Shown piece by piece: positions 1 through 7,315 of a stretch of DNA of 14,462 nucleotides. Position numbers and translations under genes: made by a program. The notes below the pieces were generated by a model, which searched no databases, was not told where the DNA came from, and saw only the letters and a program-made list of their open reading frames with translations. How positions within the stretch are numbered: position 1 is the stretch's first letter; the number at the start of each line of letters is the position of its first letter. The stretch is from WLJO01 sp945889085 (GTDB lineage: Bacteria; Actinomycetota; Acidimicrobiia; Acidimicrobiales; Ilumatobacteraceae), in assembly GCA_945889085.1 (NCBI GenBank), contig CAMDBM010000050.1, positions 1-14,462 on the forward strand, given 5' to 3'.

Positions 1-8
1 GGTGAGTC

Positions 9-37
9 TTGTTGCCTACTCGAACTTGTCTTATACT
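9..37 (+). promoter_or_regulatory. Candidate promoter of the aconitase gene
   Basis: A TTGTTG box at 9-14 and a TATACT box at 32-37 are separated by exactly 17 nt, close to the sigma-70/SigA consensus. Transcription would start near 44 and give a leader of about 55 nt. That leader contains an AGGAG ribosome binding site at 89-93, 6 nt before the aconitase ATG. The -10 box is strong and the -35 matches only in its first half, so this is a pattern-based call. Confidence 0.5.
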
Positions 38-99
38 TGTCTACAACCGGGAGGCGCGCAAGCCTGCCCTTCACACAAACATCCTGTCAGGAGCCCAAC

Positions 100-2367
100 A
101 TGGCCGTGTCCGCCGGAACCCCCATCGAACTCGTCGAGCGAGTGTACGCAACCCTTGCCGAGCGCTCCGCCCTCGGCCGCAAGCGTCTTGGGCGCCCGCT
201 CACCTTGACCGAGAAGGTGCTCATCAACCACCTCGTGGACCCGGCAGGTCAGGAACTCGAGCGCGGCGGTTCGTACGCCGACTTCAACCCGGACCGCGTC
301 GCGATGCAGGACGCCACGGCGCAGATGGCCCTCCTGCAGTTCATGACCGCCGGTCTACCCACCACCGCTGTTCCGTCCACGGTGCACTGTGATCACCTCA
401 TCTCCGCGAAGGTCGGCGCCAAGATCGATATGGGCGTCGCCATCGACGACAACCGCGAGGTGTACGACTTCCTGCGCAGCGTGTCCGCCAAGTACGGCAT
501 CGGCTTCTGGGGCCCCGGCAGCGGGATCATTCACCAGGTGGTGCTGGAGCACTACGGCTTCCCCGGCGGAATGATGATTGGCACCGACAGCCACACCCCC
601 AACGCCGGCGGTCTCGGGATGGTGGCCATCGGCGTCGGCGGCGCAGACGCAGTCGACGTCATGACGGGCTTCCCGTTCAACGTGAAGTGGCCCAAGGTCA
701 TTGGCGTGAAGCTCACCGGAACGCTGTCGGGTTGGTCGTCCCCGAAGGACGTCATCCTCGAGGTCGCGCGAGTGCTCACGGTGGAGGGCGGGACCGGCGC
801 GATCGTCGAGTACTTCGGCCCCGGCGCAGACAGCATCTCGGCAACCGGCAAGGCAACCGTGTGCAACATGGGTGCCGAGATCGGCGCCACCTGCTCGCTG
901 TTCGCCTATGACCAGAACATGGCCATGTACCTCAAGGCAACCGGTCGAGAAGGCATCGCCGACGCGGCCGACAAGGTGGCCTCCGACCTCCGTCCAGACG
1001 ACGGCGCGCTGTACGACCAACTCATCGAGATCAATCTCGACGACCTCAGGCCGCTCATCAACGGGCCGCACTCCCCCGACCGTGCCCATCGTGTCGGCAA
1101 GGCGGTCGGCAATGCGGCCCGGGAGAACGGCTGGCCGCTCGAGATCTCGGCAGCCCTCATCGGCTCCTGCACGAACTCCTCCTACGAAGACATCACCCGC
1201 GCCGCCTCTATTGCGCGCCAGGCAGCAGCGAAGGGCCTGCGTGCCAAGTGCGATCTGCTCATCTCGCCAGGTTCGGAGCAGATCCGCGCAACGATCGAGC
1301 GTGACGGGCTCATGGCAGACCTCGAGGCCGTCGGGGCCACCGTGCTCGCAAATGCCTGCGGGCCGTGTATCGGCCAGTGGGAGCGTGCTGCCGAGATCAC
1401 CGAGAAGCCGAACAGCATCGTCAACTCGTTCAACCGCAACTTCCCCAAGCGCAACGATGGATCGGCCAACACACTGTCGTTCGTCACGTCGCCAGACACA
1501 GTGATCGCGCTTGCGCTCGCCGGGCGACTGGATTTCGACCCCACCACCGACACCATCACCAACGCCGACGGTGTCGAGGTGAGGCTCGACCCGCCGGTCG
1601 GCGAGGTGTTGCCAGCACGCGGCTACGACCCGGGCGAGGACACCTTCATCGCGCCCCCGGCTGACGGCTCCAACCTCACGGTCTCGGTGTCACCGACTAG
1701 TTCGAGACTGCAGTTGCTCGACGCCTTTACCGCATGGGACGGCAAGGACTACCTCGGCCTGCCGGTGCTCATGAAGGCCAAGGGCAAGTGCACCACGGAC
1801 CACATCTCTGCTGCGGGCAAGTGGCTCACGTACCGCGGCCACCTGGAGAACATCTCCGGCAACCTGTTCCTCGGCGCCGTCAACGCGTACAACGACGCTG
1901 TCGGCGAGGCCAAGAGCGTGATCGATGGCTCCACTGCCACGTATCCGGAGCTCGCCAAGCGGTACAGCGCTGCGGACATCGAGTGGTGCGCCATCGGCGA
2001 CCGCAACTACGGCGAGGGTTCCTCCCGTGAGCACGCCGCGATGGAGCCCCGCTACCGCGGTGGCGTCGTGATCTTCGCCCGCTCCTTCGCCCGCATCCAC
2101 GAGACGAACCTGAAGAAGCAGGGGCTCGTGCCGCTCACCTTCGCCGACCCGAGCACCTACGACTCGATCGGCGAGGACGACCGCATCAACGTGCTCAATC
2201 TTCCCCCGGTCCCCGGTCAGAACGTGAAGTGCCAGATCGTGAAGCCCTCCGGCGAGACCATGGACTTCGAGGCCGTACACACGTTCAGCCCCGAACAGGT
2301 CGAGTGGTTCCGCGCAGGCTCCGCGCTCAACATCGTTCGCCGCAAGGTTGCAGAGGGCAAGGCCTGA
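100..2367 (+). CDS. acn: Aconitate hydratase, mitochondrial-type
   Basis: This 755-residue enzyme interconverts citrate and isocitrate through cis-aconitate in the TCA cycle, in the cytoplasm. The three cysteines that ligate the [4Fe-4S] cluster are visible: C357 in GSCTNSS, and C420 and C423 in ACGPCIGQW. The catalytic serine lies in the swivel domain motif GEGSSREHAA (S641/S642). These positions are almost the same as in mature mitochondrial aconitase (358/421/424 and 642), and the length also fits that branch rather than the roughly 900-residue bacterial AcnA/IRP or AcnB. The N-terminal three-domain core covers about 1-500, then a linker, then the swivel domain from about 560. I chose the ATG at 100 because AGGAG lies 6 nt upstream; an in-frame TTG at 37 has no such site. 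A nitroreductase gene follows after 4 nt, suggesting cotranscription. Confidence 0.97.
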   Translation: MAVSAGTPIELVERVYATLAERSALGRKRLGRPLTLTEKVLINHLVDPAGQELERGGSYADFNPDRVAMQDATAQMALLQFMTAGLPTTAVPSTVHCDHLISAKVGAKIDMGVAIDDNREVYDFLRSVSAKYGIGFWGPGSGIIHQVVLEHYGFPGGMMIGTDSHTPNAGGLGMVAIGVGGADAVDVMTGFPFNVKWPKVIGVKLTGTLSGWSSPKDVILEVARVLTVEGGTGAIVEYFGPGADSISATGKATVCNMGAEIGATCSLFAYDQNMAMYLKATGREGIADAADKVASDLRPDDGALYDQLIEINLDDLRPLINGPHSPDRAHRVGKAVGNAARENGWPLEISAALIGSCTNSSYEDITRAASIARQAAAKGLRAKCDLLISPGSEQIRATIERDGLMADLEAVGATVLANACGPCIGQWERAAEITEKPNSIVNSFNRNFPKRNDGSANTLSFVTSPDTVIALALAGRLDFDPTTDTITNADGVEVRLDPPVGEVLPARGYDPGEDTFIAPPADGSNLTVSVSPTSSRLQLLDAFTAWDGKDYLGLPVLMKAKGKCTTDHISAAGKWLTYRGHLENISGNLFLGAVNAYNDAVGEAKSVIDGSTATYPELAKRYSAADIEWCAIGDRNYGEGSSREHAAMEPRYRGGVVIFARSFARIHETNLKKQGLVPLTFADPSTYDSIGEDDRINVLNLPPVPGQNVKCQIVKPSGETMDFEAVHTFSPEQVEWFRAGSALNIVRRKVAEGKA

Positions 2368-2371
2368 TCAC

Positions 2372-3037
2372 GTGGATGCCAGCGAAGCGCTACGCGGCAC
2401 CGGCAGCGTGCGTCGCTTCACCGACCAATCGGTGGACGACGCAACCCTGCACGCCATCCTTGACGACGCCCGCTTTGCCCCGAGCGGCGGCAACCGACAG
2501 GGCTGGCGGGTCGTCGTGGTCAGGGATCGCTTCATTCGCCTGGAGCTAGGCAGGCACATGCAAGCCGTCTGGGACGAGTACATAGCGATCAACGCAACCG
2601 GCCGCACCGCCTTCTCGGTAACCGACATCAACGATGCTGAGCGCCCACAGCCACCGTATGCCTCTGTCCCGAGCGACCTCGTGGACGCGATCGAGCACGT
2701 GCCGGCAGTGCTCGTGATCGGCGTGGACATGCGCCAGCTTGCCCTCATGGACAAGGACCTCAATCGCACCGCGATCGTCGGTGGCGCGTCGGTGTACCCG
2801 TTCTGCTGGAGCGCCCTGCTTTCGGCGCGCAGCCGTGGGCTTGGCGGCGTGCTCACCACGTTCCTCGCCCGGCGGGAGCCATCGGTTGCGTCGCTGCTCG
2901 GTCTGCCGGAACACCACGCAATCGCAGCAACGCTGTTCCTCGGGTACCCCGAGCACCAGCCAACGAAACTCCGGCGCAGACCGGTTGACGCATTCACGAC
3001 GGTGGACCGCTTCGACGGATCGGCGTTCACTGGCTGA
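2372..3037 (+). CDS. Nitroreductase-family FMN flavoprotein
   Basis: The predicted 221-residue protein has the hallmarks of the nitroreductase fold, which uses FMN and NAD(P)H to reduce nitro compounds, quinones or related substrates. The N-terminal phosphate-binding arginines appear as R14-R15-F16, followed by the APSGGNRQGW segment (36-45) typical of FMN binding. A glycine-rich GLGGVLTTF stretch near residue 166 matches the conserved C-terminal part of the family. The GTG at 2372 is preferred: it lies 4 nt after the aconitase stop with a purine-rich AAGG about 9 nt upstream, and the homologous region starts soon after it. An in-frame TTG at 2348 would overlap aconitase. The physiological substrate cannot be read from sequence, and the family also contains dehalogenases, F420-related enzymes and BluB-like proteins. 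Confidence 0.88.
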   Translation: MDASEALRGTGSVRRFTDQSVDDATLHAILDDARFAPSGGNRQGWRVVVVRDRFIRLELGRHMQAVWDEYIAINATGRTAFSVTDINDAERPQPPYASVPSDLVDAIEHVPAVLVIGVDMRQLALMDKDLNRTAIVGGASVYPFCWSALLSARSRGLGGVLTTFLARREPSVASLLGLPEHHAIAATLFLGYPEHQPTKLRRRPVDAFTTVDRFDGSAFTG

Positions 3038-3044
3038 CGTGATC

Positions 3045-3073
3045 AAGACATGCCCGGCCCGCCCGTCTAGGCT
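3045..3073 (+). promoter_or_regulatory. Candidate leaderless promoter of the rml operon
   Basis: AAGACA at 3045-3050 and TAGGCT at 3068-3073 are separated by 17 nt. The -10 box ends 7 nt before the rmlA ATG at 3081, so transcription should start at or next to the A of the start codon. No Shine-Dalgarno sequence precedes that ATG, which fits a leaderless mRNA. The whole element fits in the 43-nt gap after the nitroreductase stop and marks the start of a new transcription unit. Confidence 0.55.
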
Positions 3074-3080
3074 CTATTCG

Positions 3081-4151
3081 ATGAAGGGCTTGATCCTGGC
3101 GGGTGGCGCAGGGACGAGGTTGCGGCCGATCACGTACACGAGTGCCAAGCAGCTCGTGCCGGTGGCCAACACTCCGATCCTGTTCTACGGATTGCAGTCG
3201 ATGGTGGATGCAGGCATCACCGAGATCGGCATCATCGTGGGCGACACCGCCGCAGAAGTGCGCTCGGCAGTTGGCGATGGCTCCCGATGGGGTGCATTCA
3301 TTACCTACATCCCTCAGGACGAGCCGCTCGGACTCGCCCACTGCGTGCTCATCGCCCGCGACTTCCTCGGTAACGACGAATTCGTGATGTACCTCGGGGA
3401 CAACCTTCTCGAACAGGACCTCTCCACGTTCGTACGTGCATTTCACGACGACCCAGAACGCCCAGCAGCACAGATCCTGCTCAAGAGCGTGCCCGATCCC
3501 CATCGCTTCGGGGTTGCCGAGCTAGACGGTCGCGGTGACGTACTCCGCCTGGTCGAGAAGCCGGCCGAGCCAGCCAGCGATCTCGCCCTCGTCGGCGTGT
3601 ACCTCTTCGACGCAACGATCCATCAGGCCGTGCGCGCCATCGGCCCATCGGCGCGCGGCGAGCTCGAGATCACCGATGCCGTGCAGTGGCTCGTCGACAA
3701 CAGGTTCCGCGTGAGGGCACAGTTGCTCGATGGGTGGTGGATCGACACCGGCAAGCTCACCCCGCTGCTGGAGGCCAATCGCCTCCTGCTGGAGCGCATC
3801 GAAACCCGCATCGAAGGCGAGGTGGACGGCTCCAGCACCATCGACGGCCGTGTGATCATCGAGCAGGGCGCACAGGTCATCCGCTCCCGAATCCGCGGGC
3901 CGGTTGCAATCGCAGCAGGGTCGCGCATCGTGGACAGTTACATCGGGCCGTACACGGCGATCGGCCCCGACTGCGAGGTGGACCACTCCGAGGTGGAGCA
4001 CTCAGTGCTGCTGGAACGTGTGAAGATCACCGACGTCCCCAGGCTGCAGGACTCCCTCATCGGCAGGGACGCTGTCGTCACCCGTTCCCAGAGCCGACCC
4101 AAGGCGCTTCGCCTGATGGTCGGCGACCACAGCCAGATCGACGTGGAGTAG
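3081..4151 (+). CDS. rmlA: Glucose-1-phosphate thymidylyltransferase, long form
   Basis: This 356-residue enzyme condenses glucose-1-phosphate with dTTP to give dTDP-glucose, the first step of dTDP-rhamnose and related dTDP-sugar pathways. The nucleotidyltransferase signature LAGGAGTRLRP begins at residue 6, the substrate lysine region KQLVPVANTP is at 23-32, the uridylyl/thymidylyl site QDEPLGLAH is at 79-87, the metal-binding GDN at 106-108 and the EKP motif at 159-161. From about residue 250 the protein continues into hexapeptide-like left-handed beta-helix repeats. This makes it the long RmlA type (about 350 residues, as in StrD-like proteins) rather than the roughly 290-residue allosteric short type. 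The ATG at 3081 begins the conserved MKGLILAGG start. It is the first gene of the four-gene operon; rmlC begins 8 nt after its stop. Confidence 0.95.
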   Translation: MKGLILAGGAGTRLRPITYTSAKQLVPVANTPILFYGLQSMVDAGITEIGIIVGDTAAEVRSAVGDGSRWGAFITYIPQDEPLGLAHCVLIARDFLGNDEFVMYLGDNLLEQDLSTFVRAFHDDPERPAAQILLKSVPDPHRFGVAELDGRGDVLRLVEKPAEPASDLALVGVYLFDATIHQAVRAIGPSARGELEITDAVQWLVDNRFRVRAQLLDGWWIDTGKLTPLLEANRLLLERIETRIEGEVDGSSTIDGRVIIEQGAQVIRSRIRGPVAIAAGSRIVDSYIGPYTAIGPDCEVDHSEVEHSVLLERVKITDVPRLQDSLIGRDAVVTRSQSRPKALRLMVGDHSQIDVE

Positions 4152-4159
4152 CCCCAACC

Positions 4160-4714
4160 ATGCCCAGTTCCGTGACCACCTCCGACGTCATCGCGGGCGT
4201 GTACATCGTGTCCCCGCAGGTATTCGGCGACGATCGCGGCCAGTTCGTCGAGACCTACCGGAGGGAGTGGGTACCCGGTGCACGCGAGATGATCCAATCG
4301 AACCGCGCCGACCGACGCGCCGGCTCGATCGTCGGCCTGCACTACCACCTGCACCAGGCCGACTACTGGTACGTACCCTTCGGCACTGCCCGTATGGTGC
4401 TGCACGACCTGCGCATCGGCAGCCCAACCGACGGTGCCACGTTCACCCTCGACCTCTCCGGCGAGAACCACCTCGGTGTCTTCATCCCACCGGGCGTTGC
4501 CCATGGGTTCTCCGCCCTCACAGACATGACCATCACGTACCTCGTCGACGGCTACTACAACCCGGCCGACGAGCTCGGTGTCGCGTGGGACGACCCGCAG
4601 ATAGGCGCCGACTGGGGTGTCAGCGATCCCGTGCTGTCCGCCCGCGACCGGGCGAACCCCCGTCGCAGCAAGCTCGAGCCACGGCTCCAGCCCAGTTGGC
4701 CGATGCGGACGTAG
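4160..4714 (+). CDS. rmlC: dTDP-4-dehydrorhamnose 3,5-epimerase family protein
   Basis: This 184-residue cupin-type sugar epimerase would convert dTDP-4-keto-6-deoxyglucose to dTDP-4-keto-rhamnose. Family landmarks are present: FGDDRGQFVETY near residue 22, GLHY with the catalytic-base histidine H61, PPGVAHGF (H115) and the terminal WDDPQIGADWG. The site is atypical: the segment after the histidine is short (HYHLHQADYWYV), and the lysine normally found in QxK[LY]V is replaced by aspartate (D68). The product may therefore be an epimerase variant with different scope, for example single-site or a different dTDP-keto sugar. The gene lies between rmlA and rmlB in the operon, with GGAG 11 nt before the ATG. 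Membership of the family is secure; the exact reaction is less so. Confidence 0.85.
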   Translation: MPSSVTTSDVIAGVYIVSPQVFGDDRGQFVETYRREWVPGAREMIQSNRADRRAGSIVGLHYHLHQADYWYVPFGTARMVLHDLRIGSPTDGATFTLDLSGENHLGVFIPPGVAHGFSALTDMTITYLVDGYYNPADELGVAWDDPQIGADWGVSDPVLSARDRANPRRSKLEPRLQPSWPMRT

Positions 4715-4728
4715 GAGAAGCCCTGCAC

Positions 4729-5736
4729 GTGAACACACTGCTCGTTACCGGTGCTGCCGGCTTTATTGGCTCCAACTTCTGCCGGTACTGGCGCGAGAAC
4801 CACCCGGACGACACGATCATCGCGCTCGATGCCCTCACGTACGCCGGAGTGCGAGAAAGCCTCGACGACATCGAGGCGCTGCACTTCGTCCACGCCGATA
4901 TCACGGACACCGACGCTGTCCATGCACTGATGACCAAGCACGGGGTGGACATCGTGGTCAATTTTGCGGCCGAGTCACACAACAGCCTTGCGGTGCTCGA
5001 CCCTGCGCGGTTCTTCCGGACCAATGTCCTTGGCACCCAAGGTCTGTGTGAGGCAGCGCGACGCGCCGGAGTGCACCGCTTTCACCACGTCTCCACCTGC
5101 GAGGTCTATGGAGACATGGACCTTGATGCGGAGACGGGATTCACCGAGGAGTCGCCGTACCGCCCGAGAACGCCGTACAACGCGTCCAAAGCCGGCGGTG
5201 ACCACGTGGTGCGCAGCTATTTCGAGACGTGGAACCTGCCGATCACACTAACGAACTGTGCGAACAACTACGGGACACACCAGTTCCCCGAGAAGGTGGT
5301 GCCCTTCTTCACCACCCAGGCCCTCGAGGACCGCCCGTTGCCGATGTACGCGTCTACCCAGAACCGCCGGGAGTGGATACACGTACTCGACCACTGCGCG
5401 GCAATCGAACTCGTCCTCGGTCAGGGTCGGGTCGGCGAGACCTATCACGTCGGTACTGGCATCGAGGTCTCGATCGAGGAGATGGCCGACACTATTCTCT
5501 CCCACCTCGGCAAGCCCTCGTCGCTCAAGACGATCGTCCCAGACCGTCCCGGGCACGACCGGCGCTACCTGCTCGACTCCACCAAGATCCGCCGGGAACT
5601 CGGGTGGCAGCCCACCATCAACTGGGATCACGGCATCGACGCCACCATCGATTGGTATGCGTCGAACCGACAGTGGTGGGAGCCGCTCATCGGTCGCTCC
5701 CCGGTCGTGGAGACCTCCGCTTGGGCGCGCCCATGA
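4729..5736 (+). CDS. rmlB: dTDP-glucose 4,6-dehydratase
   Basis: This 335-residue extended short-chain dehydrogenase/reductase oxidises dTDP-glucose at C4, eliminates water across C5-C6 and re-reduces C6, giving dTDP-4-keto-6-deoxyglucose. The NAD-binding GAAGFIGSN is at 8-16, the catalytic YNASK at 150-154 and the sugar-nucleotide region NNYGTHQFPEK near 180. The usual active-site triad Thr-Asp-Glu reads T123-C124-E125 (STCEVYGD), so the dehydratase aspartate is replaced by cysteine. The conserved ESHVDRS is also altered to ESHNSLA. The GTG at 4729 is the only start that fits the Rossmann N-terminus, with AGGAG at 4713-4717 upstream. Its TGA overlaps the rmlD ATG (ATGA at 5733-5736), indicating translational coupling. 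Confidence 0.92.
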   Translation: MNTLLVTGAAGFIGSNFCRYWRENHPDDTIIALDALTYAGVRESLDDIEALHFVHADITDTDAVHALMTKHGVDIVVNFAAESHNSLAVLDPARFFRTNVLGTQGLCEAARRAGVHRFHHVSTCEVYGDMDLDAETGFTEESPYRPRTPYNASKAGGDHVVRSYFETWNLPITLTNCANNYGTHQFPEKVVPFFTTQALEDRPLPMYASTQNRREWIHVLDHCAAIELVLGQGRVGETYHVGTGIEVSIEEMADTILSHLGKPSSLKTIVPDRPGHDRRYLLDSTKIRRELGWQPTINWDHGIDATIDWYASNRQWWEPLIGRSPVVETSAWARP

Positions 5737-6596
5737 GGGTGCTCGTTACGGGCGCCAGCGGCCAGTTGGCCACCGACATATTGCTCACCCTCGCCGACGC
5801 CGGCGATGACGTGACGGCACCGAACCGCGCCAACCTCGACATCACCGACCGGGACGCGGTTCGCTCGGCCGTCCATGCGTTCCGGCCCTCGGTCATCATC
5901 AACTGTGCCGCGTGGACTGCGGTGGACGCGTGCGAGGGCGACCCAGACCGCGCACTTGCTGTGAACGGCACGGCCGTCGGCGTGCTCGCCGAGGTTGCCG
6001 ACAGCGTCGGTGCGCACCTCGTCCACGTGTCCACCGACTACGTGTTCTCCGGAACGCTCGACAGGCCGTACACCGAACAGGACGTGCCCGATCCGCTCAG
6101 CGCCTACGGTCGCTCGAAGCTCGCCGGCGAGCAGGCAGCGCTCGCGAACCTCCCGACGGCGACGATCGTGCGGACGTCCTGGTTGTGCGGCGAGCACGGG
6201 CCCAACATGGTCAAGACCATCCTTCGCCTCGCCGAGGGGGATACACCCCTGCGCTTCGTGGACGACCTGCGCGGCTGCCCGACGTTCACGGCTGACCTTG
6301 CGCCGCTCCTCAGGCTGCTGGCAGTCGCTCGCATTCCCGGCATTGTCCATGCCACGAACCAGGGCGCTGTGAGTTGGTACGAGTTCGCCCGATCGGTGCT
6401 CGCGGCCGACGGGCACGACCCCGACCGCGTCGCAGCGGTCAGCACATCGGACCTCCAGCCGCCGCGTCCTGCCCCGCGCCCCGCGAACAGCGTCCTGGCC
6501 AACATCGCCCTGCAGACCGTCGGTATTCCCCTGCTCCGACCGTTCGGCGAACCGCTACGCGAGCTCGTTGCGCGCCTCCCGCGCACCGGGCGCTAG
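5733..6596 (+). CDS. rmlD: dTDP-4-dehydrorhamnose reductase
   Basis: This 287-residue short-chain dehydrogenase/reductase reduces dTDP-4-keto-L-rhamnose with NAD(P)H to dTDP-L-rhamnose, the activated donor for rhamnosyltransferases. The N-terminal dinucleotide motif is GASGQLA (7-13; the third glycine of the usual GxxGxxG is alanine), followed by the family signature NCAAWTAVDACEGDP (57-71). STDYVFSG begins at 100, and the catalytic pair is Y125/K129 in YGRSK. The ATG overlaps the rmlB stop by 4 nt and has no convincing ribosome binding site of its own, so expression probably depends on translational coupling. It is the last gene of the operon; a converging pseudogene ends 20 nt downstream and no clear terminator is seen between them. 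Confidence 0.95.
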   Translation: MRVLVTGASGQLATDILLTLADAGDDVTAPNRANLDITDRDAVRSAVHAFRPSVIINCAAWTAVDACEGDPDRALAVNGTAVGVLAEVADSVGAHLVHVSTDYVFSGTLDRPYTEQDVPDPLSAYGRSKLAGEQAALANLPTATIVRTSWLCGEHGPNMVKTILRLAEGDTPLRFVDDLRGCPTFTADLAPLLRLLAVARIPGIVHATNQGAVSWYEFARSVLAADGHDPDRVAAVSTSDLQPPRPAPRPANSVLANIALQTVGIPLLRPFGEPLRELVARLPRTGR

Positions 6597-6616
6597 GCCC
6601 CACCGAGACGGCGCGT

Positions 6617-6895
6617 TCAGTACGCCCCGCGTCGGCCGAGCACCGTTCGCACCGTTCTTGCGAGAATCACGAGGTCGCCGATCAGCGACCAATTGTCCAC
6701 GTACTCCACGTCGAGCAGGTCTGCATCCTCAAAGGTGAGGTCCGCGCGGCCGCTCGTCTGCCAGAGACCCGAGATGCCGGGGCGCGCCTCCAAACGCCGG
6801 TACTCCTCGGGCGAGTCGGCGAGTTCGGCTTCGAGACGCGGACGCGGGCCCACGAGCGACATCGATCCGCTGAGCACGCACCATAACTTAGTGAA
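6617..6895 (-). pseudogene. C-terminal remnant of a polyprenyl-phosphate sugar transferase
   Basis: About 92 codons match the C-terminus of bacterial sugar transferases of the WbaP/exopolysaccharide polyprenyl glycosylphosphotransferase type, which load the first sugar phosphate on undecaprenyl phosphate at the membrane. The conserved LWxVLxGxMSLVGPRP block, RPGISGLWQ, the YVDNWSL segment and the usual GAY terminus are all intact with a proper stop. Everything N-terminal to the FTKLW point is missing: no membrane helices, no catalytic-core start, no DPRxTRxG or SLDE motifs. Upstream codons in this frame (to 6961, a TTG) look random. I therefore call it a 5'-truncated fragment. The full enzyme would be about 200-500 residues. 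Its presence suggests this was part of a larger surface-polysaccharide locus. Confidence 0.8.
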
Positions 6896-7315
6896 CCCTG
6901 CACACTGGCTCCGTCGGCGTCTGGGACAAAGACCGCTCGAATTGCCGTGAATGGCCGGCAAGGTTAATTTTCCTGCGCGCTACTGCCCACAATCCAAGAT
7001 CGGCCGAGCTACCACGGTCCCCATCTGCAGGCCTGGGCTGTCCACTGGGATGGGGTCGATACAAGGCGCTCGTCGAGTTCCACGAGCGCACCCTTTTCGA
7101 GTGACGACTCGCGACAATTCCGCCTGGCGTTCAAGCGGTTGTCGGGACTGGCTTTCGGGCCGACGAGGTCGGTGAAATCGTTGCCGCAAGGGGACCGGGG
7201 GCGCACCGTGTTTATTTCGGTGTTCGCATCGACCGGGACTGCGCAGCATGTGTCCTGGTGCGCGGCGGACCTGCACCGCCACGAGCTCTCCCGGCCCCGC
7301 AACGAGGAGGAAGGC
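6896..7315. other. Gene-poor stretch next to the truncated transferase
   Basis: About 420 nt between the point where transferase homology stops and the rgpF stop codon. No open frame with a recognisable protein, no tRNA-like cloverleaf and no transposase or inverted-repeat boundary was found on either strand. One + frame (7105-7341) is open but has no ATG, GTG or TTG in its first 40 or so codons, and it runs into the end of rgpF. The stretch is best seen as decayed or intergenic sequence left by a deletion. Confidence 0.5.

Noticed and set aside
355..1089. 244-codon open frame antisense to aconitase
   Set aside because: Low-complexity, Val/Gly/His-rich product fully inside a well-conserved coding region; a typical high-GC shadow frame.
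6890..6910. tRNA T-arm-like GGTTCA at the transferase breakpoint, as an integration site
   Set aside because: No T-arm closing pairs, no acceptor stem and no repeated copy nearby; the match is only a hexamer.
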